Below, in pieces: positions 26,974 to 35,828 of a stretch of 64,000 nucleotides of DNA (position 1 is the stretch's first letter; every line of letters begins with the position of its first letter). Under the pieces are notes generated by a model, which saw only the letters and a list, made by a program, of their open reading frames with translations, ran no database searches and had not been told where the DNA came from. The DNA comes from Stutzerimonas urumqiensis (GTDB lineage Bacteria > Pseudomonadota > Gammaproteobacteria > Pseudomonadales > Pseudomonadaceae), in assembly GCF_003640395.1 (NCBI RefSeq), contig NZ_RBZQ01000003.1, positions 310,001-374,000 of the forward strand, read 5' to 3'. The translations under genes and the position numbers were made by a program.

Positions 26974-28323
26974 ATGCACTGCCTGAAACCGCTTGCCGTG
27001 GCCCTCGCCGCCGCGCTCTCGACGCACGCTTTCGCCGCCGGCAACACCCTTGTCGGCTGGGCCCGGATGGCGCCGGACACCTTTGCCGACGGCCCGACCT
27101 CCGGCCAGATGACCCGCGGCAACGCCTACGGGACCTACCTGCCGCCCTATGAACACCGCCAGCCGGTGCAAGGCTTCTCCGCCGTGTTGCCGGGCGTCGA
27201 CGGCAGCTACCTGTACATGAGCGACAACGGCTTCGGCGGTCAGGGCAACTCGGCCGACGCCTTGCTGCGCGTGTACAGCGTCAAGCCGGATTTCCGCACG
27301 GCTGATGGCGGGACCGGGACGGTCAGCGCCAGCAGCCTCGGCAACGGGCTGCCGCTCGAACGCTTCACCGAGCCGGCGCGCTTCACGCTCAACGACGTCA
27401 ACGGCAAGCTGACCATCCCGCTGCAAGCCGAGCAGCCCTATTACTACGGCAGCGCCGCCTTCCCGCCGGTCGATCCGTCGATCCGCTTCGGCCGCCTGCT
27501 GACCGGCGCCGACCTGGACATCGAATCCTTCCGTGAGGATCGCAACTGCGCGCTGTGGTTCGGTGACGAGTTCGGTCCGTTCCTGATCAAGACCGACCGC
27601 AACGGCACCGTGCTGCGCAGCGAAATCCCGCTGCCCGGCGTCTACGCGCCGCAGCACCCGGACGTGGTCGCCGGCCGGGTGCAGGCCAACCTTGGCGGAT
27701 CGGGCGGCTTCGAGGGCATGGCGATCACGCCGCATGGCGATCGGCTGTTCACCCTGCTGGAGAAGCCGGTCGCCGGCGATCCGGCCGACCGCCTGCGCAT
27801 CAACGAGTTCGACATCGAGGCCGAGCGCTACACCGGGCGGACCTACTTCTACCCGCTGCAGGCCGCCGGCCATGCCATCGGCGACATGACCGCCGTGGAC
27901 GACTACCGCTTCCTGGTGATCGAGCGCAACGGCGCGACCGCTACCAGCGGTGTGCCCTTCAAGAAGATCTACCTGATCGATACCCGCCGCGTCGGCAACG
28001 GCGGCGTGGTGCAGAAGACCGAGCTGGTCGACCTGATGAACCTCGACGATCCGAGCGACCTCAACGGCGACGGCGACACCCGCTTCACCTTCCCCTACGT
28101 CACCATCGAGAGCGTGCTGCCGCTCGATCCCTGGACGCTGCTGGTGGCGAACGACAACAACTTCCCTGGCGGCGGCGGGCGCGAGCTGGCGGCCGACGCC
28201 ACCGAGCTGCTGAAAATCCGCCTGAAGCAGCCACTGGCCGGGTTGCGGATGGATCATCCGGCCGAGCAGGACCACCGCCGCAAGCGCTGCGAACGGCCCT
28301 CGAGCGAGCACAAGGCCGGCTGA
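26974..28323 (+). CDS. Exported esterase-like phytase family protein
   Basis: The 449-aa protein starts with a signal peptide (LKPLAVALAAALSTHAFA, cleavage after AFA) and continues as a phytase-like beta-propeller: YLYMSDNGFGGQGNS, the FGDEFGPFLIKTDRNG stretch, GGFEGMAITPHGDRLF and a Ca-binding-like DLNGDGDTRF. It fits the esterase-like activity of phytase family (PF13449), with periplasmic or secreted phosphoesterases of mostly unknown substrate. ATG 26974 follows GGAGACC. The last 40 residues are charged (HPAEQDHRRKRCERPSSEHKAG) and probably disordered. It converges on norD across a long hairpin. Confidence 0.88.
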   Translation: MHCLKPLAVALAAALSTHAFAAGNTLVGWARMAPDTFADGPTSGQMTRGNAYGTYLPPYEHRQPVQGFSAVLPGVDGSYLYMSDNGFGGQGNSADALLRVYSVKPDFRTADGGTGTVSASSLGNGLPLERFTEPARFTLNDVNGKLTIPLQAEQPYYYGSAAFPPVDPSIRFGRLLTGADLDIESFREDRNCALWFGDEFGPFLIKTDRNGTVLRSEIPLPGVYAPQHPDVVAGRVQANLGGSGGFEGMAITPHGDRLFTLLEKPVAGDPADRLRINEFDIEAERYTGRTYFYPLQAAGHAIGDMTAVDDYRFLVIERNGATATSGVPFKKIYLIDTRRVGNGGVVQKTELVDLMNLDDPSDLNGDGDTRFTFPYVTIESVLPLDPWTLLVANDNNFPGGGGRELAADATELLKIRLKQPLAGLRMDHPAEQDHRRKRCERPSSEHKAG

Positions 28324-28342
28324 GCCGGTTGTCCAGGGCACA

Positions 28343-28381
28343 CCGCTGGCGGCGATCGCTTCGGCAGGATCGCACCAGCGG
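28343..28381. terminator. Bidirectional hairpin between phytase-like gene and norD
   Basis: CCGCTGG and GCGATC in the left arm pair with GATCGC and CCAGCGG in the right arm, with a 2-versus-1 base bulge and a 10-base loop. It lies between two convergent genes, so it may end transcription from either side; no T tract is evident. Confidence 0.55.
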
Positions 28382-28386
28382 CTGAC

Positions 28387-30423
28387 TCAGCCACCCTGCG
28401 TAATCAGCCGGCGCATCCAGTCGAGCAGCACGGTCGGCAGCAGTTCAGGGCGCGGCAACAGCGCATAACGTTGGGCGCCGAAGATGCGCGGCAAGTACGC
28501 GGTGCCCTGGCGGTCGATGGTCAGGCAGAACGGGGAGATGCCCTGCAAGGTGGCTTCGATCACTGCCTGGCGCATGTCCTCAACACCGTAGCGCCCCTCG
28601 TATTCATCGCGGTCGCTCGGTTTGCCGTCAGACAGCAACAGCAGCAGCCGATGGTTCGCCGGTTGTCGCATCAAGCCGGCGCAGGCATGGCGAATCGCCG
28701 CGCCAGTACGCGTGTATTGCTCCGGCTCCAGCGAACTGATGCGAAGCGCGACCTCCTCGCCATAGGGCTCGCTGAATCCCTTCAGCTCACGCAGCGTGAC
28801 GGCGCCCGGACCGGCGCCGCTGAACGCCTGGATCGCATAGGGTTCGCCCAGCCGCTGCAAGGCGATGGCGACCAGCAGCAACGCCTCGCGCTCGACATCG
28901 ATCACACGGCGATTGGCCACGACCCAGCTGTCGGTAGAACCGCTCGCATCGACCAGCAGGGTAATGGCCAGGCTGCGCTCGCGGCGCCGTTGCGAGCGGT
29001 ACAGCGACTCGGCGAGCGCGCCGCCGCCGTGCTGATCGGCGTAGGCGGCGACGTAGGCGTCGAGATCGATCTCCTCGCCATCGGCCTGCCGCCGCTGCCA
29101 CTGGCGTGTCGCCTGGAGCATCTCGAAGCGACGGCTGATCTGTTCGAGCAGCGGCCCATAGCTGGCCAGCGTCGCCTCGACCCACTGACGCGACCCCTGC
29201 TCCGGCGGCAACACCCGCACGGTGGCGCCCGGCAGGCGGTAGCCGTCGAGGCGGTAGTCCCACTCGGGATAGTGAAGGCCCGCGTCGGCTGCCGCGGCCG
29301 GTGCCGCCACACGGGTTCGGCCAGGCGGCGGATCATCCGAAATTAGCACCTCGCGCGGCGTTCCCGGTGTGGCGACCAACCGCGCCTGGGCCAGCTCCGA
29401 CACCATCTCGCCGTACTCCTCGGCGTCGGCATCGTTCCGGTCGACGGGCCGATTGAGCCCCATCGGGTCCTCGGCGTAGGGGTGAGGTTCGTCGGCCTGG
29501 ATCATCCAGGCGCCGCTGTCGGCGTCGTCATCCTCGTCGTCGCGTGCCTCGCGCACGTCCGGGCGCCGGGACAATCGCGCACTCTGCGGGCTCGGCGCAG
29601 GCGGCTCGTCGAGGCCCTCGGACAGCGCCAGGTTGTCGTCTGGCCGCATGCGATCGGGTAACAACTCGCCGGTCCACCAGTCCGGCAGCAGCGGCCGGTC
29701 GCCAAATGCCCGCGCCGGAAAGCGATCGAGCCCCAGCTCGGCTGCCAGTGATCGGGCCAGGTCGAGGGACTCGGCTGGCGATTGGCCGAGCGGCAAGTCG
29801 GCATCGAGCGCATCGCAACGTTCTGCGAGCACCCGCCTTAGCACGCCTTCGAGCAGGCGACGTGCTGGCGAGAACTCGCCCAGCGCCGGTCGGTGAGCCA
29901 GCGCCCAGCGGCGCAGCGCCTGCACGGCATCGACCATGCCCGGCATCAGCGAGACCAGCGCCTTGTCGGCGGCATGCGCTTCGCAGATCAGATAGAGCGC
30001 AGCCTGCGGCGGCGGCAAATCGGCCGGCAGCTGCGTCGCGCTGCCGCGCACGGCACGCACGGCCTGTTGTAGCGCCATGACGCGGTAGAAGGTCGCGGCC
30101 TGCGCCATGTCCGCCGGGCGCAGGTCGGGCGGTAGCCAGAGGTGCCGGCCGTCGGTGCCCGGCACCGGGGTGCGGCACCTGGGTCGGGGCGCGCGGCCGA
30201 ACAGCCGGGCCAGCAGGGTGGGTCGTGGCGGCGCCTGAGCCGTGCGCAAAGCGAAGTGCTCGCCCAGCAGCGCCGTGATCAGCAGGTCCAGTCGCTCGGC
30301 GATGTCGGCGAGCGTGGTGGTTGGCGTTATCGGCGGCGGCCCCTGGTAGCGACGCCAGAGGCGCTGGGCGAACACCGTCGCATGGCGCGCGGCGTCGGTG
30401 AGAACCTCCTCGGCTTCGGCCAC
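28387..30423 (-). CDS. norD: Nitric oxide reductase activation protein NorD
   Basis: The 678-aa protein ends in a von Willebrand A domain (about residues 485-670) with the MIDAS motif DASGSTDSW and the downstream RTGAAIRH and LLLLSDGKPSD pieces. The middle is acidic and disordered (REARDDEDDDADSG). With the AAA+ protein NorQ it inserts the non-haem iron into NorB in known systems. The start is GTG at 30421-30423, just past the norQ stop; a longer ATG frame would overlap norQ by 38 bases and adds non-family sequence. It is the last gene of the operon. Confidence 0.92.
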   Translation of the reverse strand: MAEAEEVLTDAARHATVFAQRLWRRYQGPPPITPTTTLADIAERLDLLITALLGEHFALRTAQAPPRPTLLARLFGRAPRPRCRTPVPGTDGRHLWLPPDLRPADMAQAATFYRVMALQQAVRAVRGSATQLPADLPPPQAALYLICEAHAADKALVSLMPGMVDAVQALRRWALAHRPALGEFSPARRLLEGVLRRVLAERCDALDADLPLGQSPAESLDLARSLAAELGLDRFPARAFGDRPLLPDWWTGELLPDRMRPDDNLALSEGLDEPPAPSPQSARLSRRPDVREARDDEDDDADSGAWMIQADEPHPYAEDPMGLNRPVDRNDADAEEYGEMVSELAQARLVATPGTPREVLISDDPPPGRTRVAAPAAAADAGLHYPEWDYRLDGYRLPGATVRVLPPEQGSRQWVEATLASYGPLLEQISRRFEMLQATRQWQRRQADGEEIDLDAYVAAYADQHGGGALAESLYRSQRRRERSLAITLLVDASGSTDSWVVANRRVIDVEREALLLVAIALQRLGEPYAIQAFSGAGPGAVTLRELKGFSEPYGEEVALRISSLEPEQYTRTGAAIRHACAGLMRQPANHRLLLLLSDGKPSDRDEYEGRYGVEDMRQAVIEATLQGISPFCLTIDRQGTAYLPRIFGAQRYALLPRPELLPTVLLDWMRRLITQGG

Positions 30424-30424
30424 G

Positions 30425-31243
30425 TCAGACGAAGGTGCCGTCGACCAGATCGCGCATCGCACCGACCAGCGTCTCGTCGTCCGACAACGCCGAGACGATC
30501 GCCGACTGGCACGCCAGCTTCGGCGCGATGCCGACGGCGATCAACGCAGCCGCGGCGATCAGCAGGCGGGTGCTTGGCACCTCCGCCAGGCCGCGGTCGC
30601 GTAGCCCGCGCAGGCGCTGCGCCAGCGTCACCAGGCCGCGCGCGGTGGGTAGGTCGACACCGCTTTCATGCTGGACGATCAGCGCCTCCTGCTCGGCGGC
30701 GGGAAAGTCCAGGTCGATCGCGACGAAGCGCTGCCGCGTGCTGGGCTTTAGGTCCTTGAGCAGGCGCTGGTAACCAGGGTTGTAGGACACCACCAGCTGG
30801 AAGCCAGGCGCGGCGGCGAGGGTTTCGCCGGTCTTGTCGATCGGCAGGATGCGCCGGTGATCGGTCAGCGCATGCAGGACGACCACGGTGTCCTGGCGTG
30901 CCTCGACGACTTCATCGAGGTAGCAGATGGCGCCTTCGCGTACGGCGCGGGTGAGCGGGCCGTCCTGCCAGACGGTACCGTCGTGACGGATGAGGAAGCG
31001 TCCGATCAGGTCGCTCGCGGTCAGGTCATCATGGCAGGCGACCGTGATCAGCGGCCGGCCAAGCCGTGCGGCCATGTGTTCCACGAAGCGGGTCTTGCCA
31101 CAACCGGTCGGCCCCTTGAGCAGCACCGCCAACTGGCGCGCGTGGCACTGCTCGAACAGCGTGACCTCCTCACCCGACGGCAGATAGAACGCCGGCTCCG
31201 GTCGTTCGAAGCCGGCCTGGCGCAGAGTGCTGCCTGTGACCAT
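30425..31243 (-). CDS. norQ: AAA+ ATPase NorQ (CbbQ/NirQ family)
   Basis: This 272-aa MoxR-type AAA+ ATPase works with NorD in maturing nitric oxide reductase. Walker A is GPTGCGKTR (residues 44-52), Walker B is CYLDEVVEA, and the sensor region reads VVSYNPGYQRLLKDLKPSTRQRF, exactly the CbbQ/NirQ/NorQ pattern. The C-terminal CbbQ_C domain follows. ATG 31241-31243 overlaps the norB stop in an ATGA junction. The norD start lies one base past the stop, so norB-norQ-norD are translationally coupled. Confidence 0.95.
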   Translation of the reverse strand: MVTGSTLRQAGFERPEPAFYLPSGEEVTLFEQCHARQLAVLLKGPTGCGKTRFVEHMAARLGRPLITVACHDDLTASDLIGRFLIRHDGTVWQDGPLTRAVREGAICYLDEVVEARQDTVVVLHALTDHRRILPIDKTGETLAAAPGFQLVVSYNPGYQRLLKDLKPSTRQRFVAIDLDFPAAEQEALIVQHESGVDLPTARGLVTLAQRLRGLRDRGLAEVPSTRLLIAAAALIAVGIAPKLACQSAIVSALSDDETLVGAMRDLVDGTFV

Positions 31244-32610
31244 CAGAGCGTCCCGGACGACGCGTGCGGCATGCGCGCATCGGGGTCGGGCGTCGTCGCG
31301 AAGCGCGGTGCATGGCGGAAGAAGTCATAGATGAACAGCGCCACGCCAACGGTGAACACCGAGGCGGTACAGATCAGCATGACGAAGTGGATCTGGATCT
31401 TGAGCTGCGCATCAAGGTAGCCCATGCCCATGATCCGCTCGAGGTACACCTGCCCGATGCCAGCGGTGGCGAACGACAGGGTCATGCCGAACATGCCTGA
31501 AATCTGCAACCAGAAGGCCCAGTAGCCGATCGCGCTGCCCGGCTCGCGACGGTTGGTCATCGATGGCAATGCGTAGGTGATCATGGCCAGCACGATCATC
31601 GCGTAGGCGCCATAGAAGGCGGCATGGCCGTGCATGGCGGTGATGAGGGTGCCGTGGGTCCACTTGTTCACACTCGGCCAGGTGTGCGCGAGGCCCAGCA
31701 GACCGGCCCCGAAGAGGGCGAACACAGCGCTGCCGATGGTCCAGTGCAGCGCTAGCGTATTGGGATGCGCCAGGCCCGAGCGGCGCATGGCGCCATAGGC
31801 GTAGGCCGCCATGCCGACCAGCGCCAGCGGCTCCAGGGCACTGAAGAACCCGCCGATCGGCAGCCAGTAGGTCGGCACGCCGACCCAGTAGTAGTGATGC
31901 GCCGTGCCGATGATGCCAGCGATGAAGACCAGCCCGACGATTACGTACAGCCACTTCTCCATGACCTCGCGATCGGCGCCGGAAAGGCGGATCAGCAGGT
32001 AGGCGAGGAAGGCGCCCATGATCATCATCCAAACCCCCTCGACCCACAGGTGGATGGTCCACCAGCGGTAGAAGATCGAGACGGTGTAGTTCTCGTAGTG
32101 CAGCAGCGCCGGGAAGAACAGGATCGCCGAGCTGACCAGGCCGATCATCAGCACGCTTTCGGTGGCGGTGAAGCGCCCGGATTTCCGAATCGTCATGCCG
32201 ATGTTGTAGAGAAAGATCAGCATGCAGATGACGATCACGATCTTGTGCGGCAACGGCTGCTCCAAGAGCTTATTGCCGGTGCCGTAGCGAAACAGGTAGC
32301 CGATGATCGCGGTCACGCCCATCAGCGTCCACAAACCGAGCTGGATGTAGGCGAGCTTGACGCTGTGCAGCTCCGTACGGGATTCCTCGGGGATCATCCA
32401 GTAGGTCGCGCCCATGAAGCCGGTCAGCACCCAGACGATCAGCAGGTTGGTGTGGATCACCTTGGTCACGTCGAACGGCAGGATGTAGAGCAGTGGGTCC
32501 GGCCCGAGGTACTTGGTCGCCGACAGCAGGCCGAAGACCAGTTGCAGGCCGAACAGCACCATCGCCACGGCGAAATACCAGTAGGCAACCGATTGGGATT
32601 GGTAGCGCAT
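31243..32610 (-). CDS. norB: Nitric oxide reductase subunit B (cNOR type, divergent)
   Basis: The 455-aa, about 12-helix membrane subunit reduces NO to N2O. Expected ligands are present: His in HTNLLIVW, His and Glu in HLWVEGVW, the non-haem iron His pair in TAHHYYWVGVP, Glu in SALEPLALV, and haem ligands in HGHAAFYGAY. The two glutamates are those of cytochrome c-type NORs. Compared with remembered P. stutzeri/P. aeruginosa NorB (about 470 aa) it is shorter at the N-terminus and clearly divergent, so it is perhaps a second NOR of the strain. It starts 55 bases after the norC stop and is coupled to norQ. Confidence 0.92.
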   Translation of the reverse strand: MRYQSQSVAYWYFAVAMVLFGLQLVFGLLSATKYLGPDPLLYILPFDVTKVIHTNLLIVWVLTGFMGATYWMIPEESRTELHSVKLAYIQLGLWTLMGVTAIIGYLFRYGTGNKLLEQPLPHKIVIVICMLIFLYNIGMTIRKSGRFTATESVLMIGLVSSAILFFPALLHYENYTVSIFYRWWTIHLWVEGVWMMIMGAFLAYLLIRLSGADREVMEKWLYVIVGLVFIAGIIGTAHHYYWVGVPTYWLPIGGFFSALEPLALVGMAAYAYGAMRRSGLAHPNTLALHWTIGSAVFALFGAGLLGLAHTWPSVNKWTHGTLITAMHGHAAFYGAYAMIVLAMITYALPSMTNRREPGSAIGYWAFWLQISGMFGMTLSFATAGIGQVYLERIMGMGYLDAQLKIQIHFVMLICTASVFTVGVALFIYDFFRHAPRFATTPDPDARMPHASSGTL

Positions 32611-32665
32611 TGTTGTTCTCTCCCGATGGAGGCACCGAACCCGCGTCAGGCGCGCGGGGCCGCCG

Positions 32666-33520
32666 TCATTTCAGTGTTGCCAGGAAGGCCGTCAGTTGGT
32701 CGATCTGCTCGGCGCTCAGACCGTCGCCATACCCGGGCGGCATGAAGGAAACGCCACCGGCCGAGTACATGTCCCCCGGCACCAGATGGGCGCTGGGCTG
32801 GGTGATCGACTCGCGGATGTAGCCTTCCACGTCCGTGGCCTGCCCCTTGTAATCGGGCGAGGCGATGGTTTCGGCGGCGCGGGTGGCGATGCCCGCCAGG
32901 GTGGGCCCGGCCATGTTGGCGCCCGGCGCGGTGGAGTGACAGGCAATGCAGGCCGGGCTTGCCGTGCGGAATACATGCTCGCCCAGCGCGCGGATGTCGT
33001 CCCCCGGGTCGACCGGCGTGGTGCCCTCGGGCGCTGCGGGAGTGCCGGTTGCATCGACACCCGCCACGGCCGCCGTTCCCGGTATGAAGCTACCCGTCAC
33101 CAGGATCGGGCGCGGCGGCCAGCCCTGGTTATCGACCTTGCTGACCCAGTCGAGGAAGGCGATCAGGTCGGTGATCTCCTCTTCGCTCAGGTCCTGCTTG
33201 GGCATCAAGCGGCGATGCGTCTGCTCGTCGTAGAACTTCGATGGGTCGCGCATGTAGGCCTGCAGGTAGGGCTCGCCGCGGTGCTGGGTGATCTTGGTCA
33301 GATCGGGCGCGTAGTAGGCGCCTTCGCCGAACAGGGTGTGGCAGTTGATGCAGTTGTACTTGTGCCACACATCCATGCCGTGGGTGACCTGCGGCGTGAT
33401 GTTCTCCGAATTGGTCAGCTCGGGAATCTGCCGATGGGTGTCCAGGGTCATGCCCAGGAACAGCAACGTCGAGAGGCCCGTACCCCATATGGCGAAAAGC
33501 CGTGCTTGTCGATTGTTCAT
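32666..33520 (-). CDS. norC: Nitric oxide reductase subunit C with an extra haem-c domain
   Basis: The 284-aa protein is about twice the usual NorC length (about 146 aa). Residues 1-135 are a normal NorC: an N-terminal membrane anchor (FAIWGTGLSTLLFLGMTL), the haem site CINCH at 57-61 and the likely axial Met106 in RRLMPKQDLS. After a Pro/Thr/Gly linker (about 140-172) a second cytochrome c domain follows, with CIACH at 191-195 and Met260 in SFMPPGYGDGLS. This domain resembles the haem domain at the end of caa3-type oxidase subunit II (IRESITQPSAHLVPG). The extra haem probably lets the enzyme take electrons directly from a soluble donor or from the bc1 complex. Confidence 0.9.
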   Translation of the reverse strand: MNNRQARLFAIWGTGLSTLLFLGMTLDTHRQIPELTNSENITPQVTHGMDVWHKYNCINCHTLFGEGAYYAPDLTKITQHRGEPYLQAYMRDPSKFYDEQTHRRLMPKQDLSEEEITDLIAFLDWVSKVDNQGWPPRPILVTGSFIPGTAAVAGVDATGTPAAPEGTTPVDPGDDIRALGEHVFRTASPACIACHSTAPGANMAGPTLAGIATRAAETIASPDYKGQATDVEGYIRESITQPSAHLVPGDMYSAGGVSFMPPGYGDGLSAEQIDQLTAFLATLK

Positions 33521-33532
33521 GCTTCGCGCTCC

Positions 33533-33652
33533 TCAGACGTTGATGCCGGTCCAGTGCACGATCGTCATGGTGAAGGCATAGACGATGGCACTGGCCATGA
33601 GGAGCAGCACGATCAGGCTCAGGATGCGCAACGGGCCGTGGAGATTCTTCAT
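33533..33652 (-). CDS. 39-aa membrane peptide at the head of the nor operon
   Basis: The small gene encodes MKNLHGPLRIL followed by one hydrophobic helix (LSLIVLLLMASAIVYAF) and a short polar end (TMTIVHWTGINV). The ATG at 33650-33652 follows GGAGGCCCG, a strong ribosome-binding site. The stop lies 12 bases before norC, so it is almost surely translated and co-transcribed with norCBQD. Small one-helix subunits are common in haem-copper oxidases (such as CcoQ or CcoH), and a structural or assembly role in this NOR is the best inference. I know of no established name for it. Confidence 0.75.
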   Translation of the reverse strand: MKNLHGPLRILSLIVLLLMASAIVYAFTMTIVHWTGINV

Positions 33653-33942
33653 CGGGCCTCCATGAGAGCTATTGGAATTGTTGCTCAGCGATTTAGACCG
33701 TCGTGGCTGTGATGAACCGAGACGGCAAGAGTTCCGCCGAAAGGCCGAACGGCCCATTCGTTGCTCCGGGTCGACCGGTCCGATCCAGCGAAGACGGCGT
33801 CGATCCAGGGGCGAACGGATCGCGAACGGTCATGAACGATGCGCGGCATGGCGCAGTCCAGACAAAAGCGAGCGCGGTGCGACCGAGGCCGTACCGTTCG
33901 CTCGACACCCCCTTTGCCACCTGCCCCGCCAAGGAGCCGACC

Positions 33943-35049
33943 GTGACCGACCGCCTGACCGTCACCCCGCTGCCGTTCGATCCCCGTTTCGAAGCCATCC
34001 CCGAGGACGAGCCGGATACCGTCCGCGAGCTGGTCGAGGCGATGCACTCGATCATCGAGACCACCTACGCCGATGGCGGCCATGCGATTCGCAGCGTGCA
34101 CGCCAAGAGCCACGGTCTGCTGCAAGGCGAGCTGGTGGTGCCCGAAGGCCTGCCGCCCGCGCTGGCCCAGGGGGCTTTCGCACGGCCGGGCCGGCTGCCG
34201 GTGATCCTGCGGTTCTCGACCAACCCCGGCGACATCCTCGATGACAAGGTATCGACGCCGCGCGGCCTGGCGATCAAGGTCATCGGGGTCGAGGGGCCTC
34301 GGCTGCCGGACAGCGAAGGCGCGACGACCCAGGACTTCGTGCTGGTCAACGCGCCCGCCTTCGTCGCGCCCACGCCGAAAGCCTTCCTCCGCTCGCTCAA
34401 GCTGATCGCCAAGACCACCGACCGCGCGCCGCGGGCCAAGCAGGCGCTCTCGGCGGTGCTGCGCGGCGCCGAAGGCGCGCTCGAATCGGTCGGCGGCCAG
34501 AGTGCGACGCTCACGAGCATGGGCGGCCATCCCTTGACCCACCCGCTGGGCGACACCTTCTATTCGGTCGCGCCGCTGCGTCACGGCCCCTATTTCGGCA
34601 AGATCAGCGTGGCGCCGGTATCGCCCGAACTCACCGAACTGAGCGGCCGGACGGTCGACCTGGACGGCAAGCCGAACGGGCTGCGCGAGGCGATCGTCGC
34701 CTTCTTCGCGCGGCACGGCGGCACCTGGGAGGTCAGGGTGCAGCTGGCGACCGATATCGAGAAGATGCCGGTCGAGGACGCCACCGTCGCCTGGCCGGAA
34801 GACGAAAGCCCGTACGTGACCATCGCCCGCATCGAGGTCGCGCCGCAATCGGCCTGGTCGGATGCCCGCGCCACGCAGGTCGACGACGGCCTGTCCTTCA
34901 GCCCCTGGCACGGCCTGGCCGCGCACCAGCCGCTGGGCGGCATCATGCGCAGCCGCAAGCCGGCCTACGAAATGTCCGCAGGCTTCCGTGCGCAGCACAA
35001 CGGCTGCCCGATCCACGAACCATCGAGCCCGCCGCGCCTGGCCGACTGA
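33943..35049 (+). CDS. Catalase family protein (SrpA-like)
   Basis: The 368-aa protein is a short, haem-binding relative of clade catalases. The catalytic His lies in IRSVHAKSHGLLQGEL, the haem-pocket region in VILRFSTNPGDILDD, and RGLAIKVIGVEG with TTQDFVLVNAPAFVA follows. The Tyr in MRSRKPAYEMSAGFR could be the proximal ligand. Members of this family are peroxidases or catalases of varied activity. The start is GTG 33943 after AAGGAG; an upstream-extended frame exists but has no family sequence. It is divergent from the nor operon and convergent with lsfA. Confidence 0.87.
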   Translation: MTDRLTVTPLPFDPRFEAIPEDEPDTVRELVEAMHSIIETTYADGGHAIRSVHAKSHGLLQGELVVPEGLPPALAQGAFARPGRLPVILRFSTNPGDILDDKVSTPRGLAIKVIGVEGPRLPDSEGATTQDFVLVNAPAFVAPTPKAFLRSLKLIAKTTDRAPRAKQALSAVLRGAEGALESVGGQSATLTSMGGHPLTHPLGDTFYSVAPLRHGPYFGKISVAPVSPELTELSGRTVDLDGKPNGLREAIVAFFARHGGTWEVRVQLATDIEKMPVEDATVAWPEDESPYVTIARIEVAPQSAWSDARATQVDDGLSFSPWHGLAAHQPLGGIMRSRKPAYEMSAGFRAQHNGCPIHEPSSPPRLAD

Positions 35050-35084
35050 CCGCGTCACCGCCGGGCGCAACCAGCGACCACTCT

Positions 35085-35113
35085 AGGCGGGGGCGGCTTG
35101 TGCGCCCCCGCCT
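35085..35113. terminator. Shared bidirectional terminator, catalase-family gene and lsfA
   Basis: A perfect 11-bp inverted repeat (AGGCGGGGGCG and CGCCCCCGCCT, 7-base loop) lies between two convergent genes, 35 bases after one stop and 3 bases from the other. It can fold on either transcript. There is no long T tract. Confidence 0.75.
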
Positions 35114-35116
35114 CGC

Positions 35117-35755
35117 TCAGCCGTTGGGCTGCGGGGTCAGGCGCAGGTAGGGTTTGACGACGCGGTAGCCCTTGGGGAAGCGCTGCTTGATCTCGTCCTC
35201 ATCCTTGAGCGATGGAACGATCACCACCTCGTCGCCGTCCTGCCAGTTGGCCGGGGTGGCGACCTTGTGATGGTCGGTCAGCTGCAGCGAATCGATCACC
35301 CGCAGGATCTCGTTGAAGTTGCGCCCGGTGCTGGCCGGGTAGGTGATGGTCAGGCGCACCTTCTTGTTCGGGTCGATGATGAACAGCGAGCGCACCGTCA
35401 GGGTGTCGTTGGCATTGGGGTGGATCAGGTCGTACAGCTCGGAGACCTTGCGGTCGGCGTCGGCCAGGATCGGGAAGTCGACGCGGGTGTTCTGGGTTTC
35501 GTTGATGTCGTCGATCCACTTGATGTGCGAATCGACCGGGTCGACCGACAGCGCGATGGCCTTGACGTTGCGCTGGGCGAACGCGTCCTTCAGCTTGGCG
35601 GTGTAGCCGAGCTCGGTGGTGCACACCGGGGTGAAGTCGGCCGGGTGTGAGAACAGCACGCCCCAGCTGTCGCCCAGCCATTCATGGAAGCGGATGCTGC
35701 CTTCGCTGGAGTCCTGTTCGAAATCGGGGGCGATGTCGCCAAGTCGGATGCTCAT
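35117..35755 (-). CDS. lsfA: 1-Cys peroxiredoxin LsfA
   Basis: The 212-aa Prx6-type peroxiredoxin reduces hydrogen and organic peroxides. The peroxidatic Cys45 sits in HPADFTPVCTTELG and no resolving Cys is seen. The family-specific SVDPVDSHIKWI and TYPASTGRNFNEILRVIDSLQ stretches are present. In Pseudomonas LsfA is known both as a sulfate-starvation protein and as a peroxide defence and virulence factor. Its place beside oscA, sbp and cysTWA agrees with sulfur-linked expression. The start is ATG 35753-35755, and length is as expected. Confidence 0.94.
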   Translation of the reverse strand: MSIRLGDIAPDFEQDSSEGSIRFHEWLGDSWGVLFSHPADFTPVCTTELGYTAKLKDAFAQRNVKAIALSVDPVDSHIKWIDDINETQNTRVDFPILADADRKVSELYDLIHPNANDTLTVRSLFIIDPNKKVRLTITYPASTGRNFNEILRVIDSLQLTDHHKVATPANWQDGDEVVIVPSLKDEDEIKQRFPKGYRVVKPYLRLTPQPNG

Positions 35756-35828
35756 GGTGTGTACTCACTGAGGTTGGTTGAACGACCGCGCCAGACTGCC
35801 GGGCGCAGTGGTTTTCACAGCGTCCGCT

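Noticed and set aside
33653..33942. FNR/DNR or NorR site upstream of the nor operon
   Set aside because: I looked for TTGAT-N4-ATCAA, for GT-N7-AC dyads and for a -24/-12 pair and saw no convincing match.
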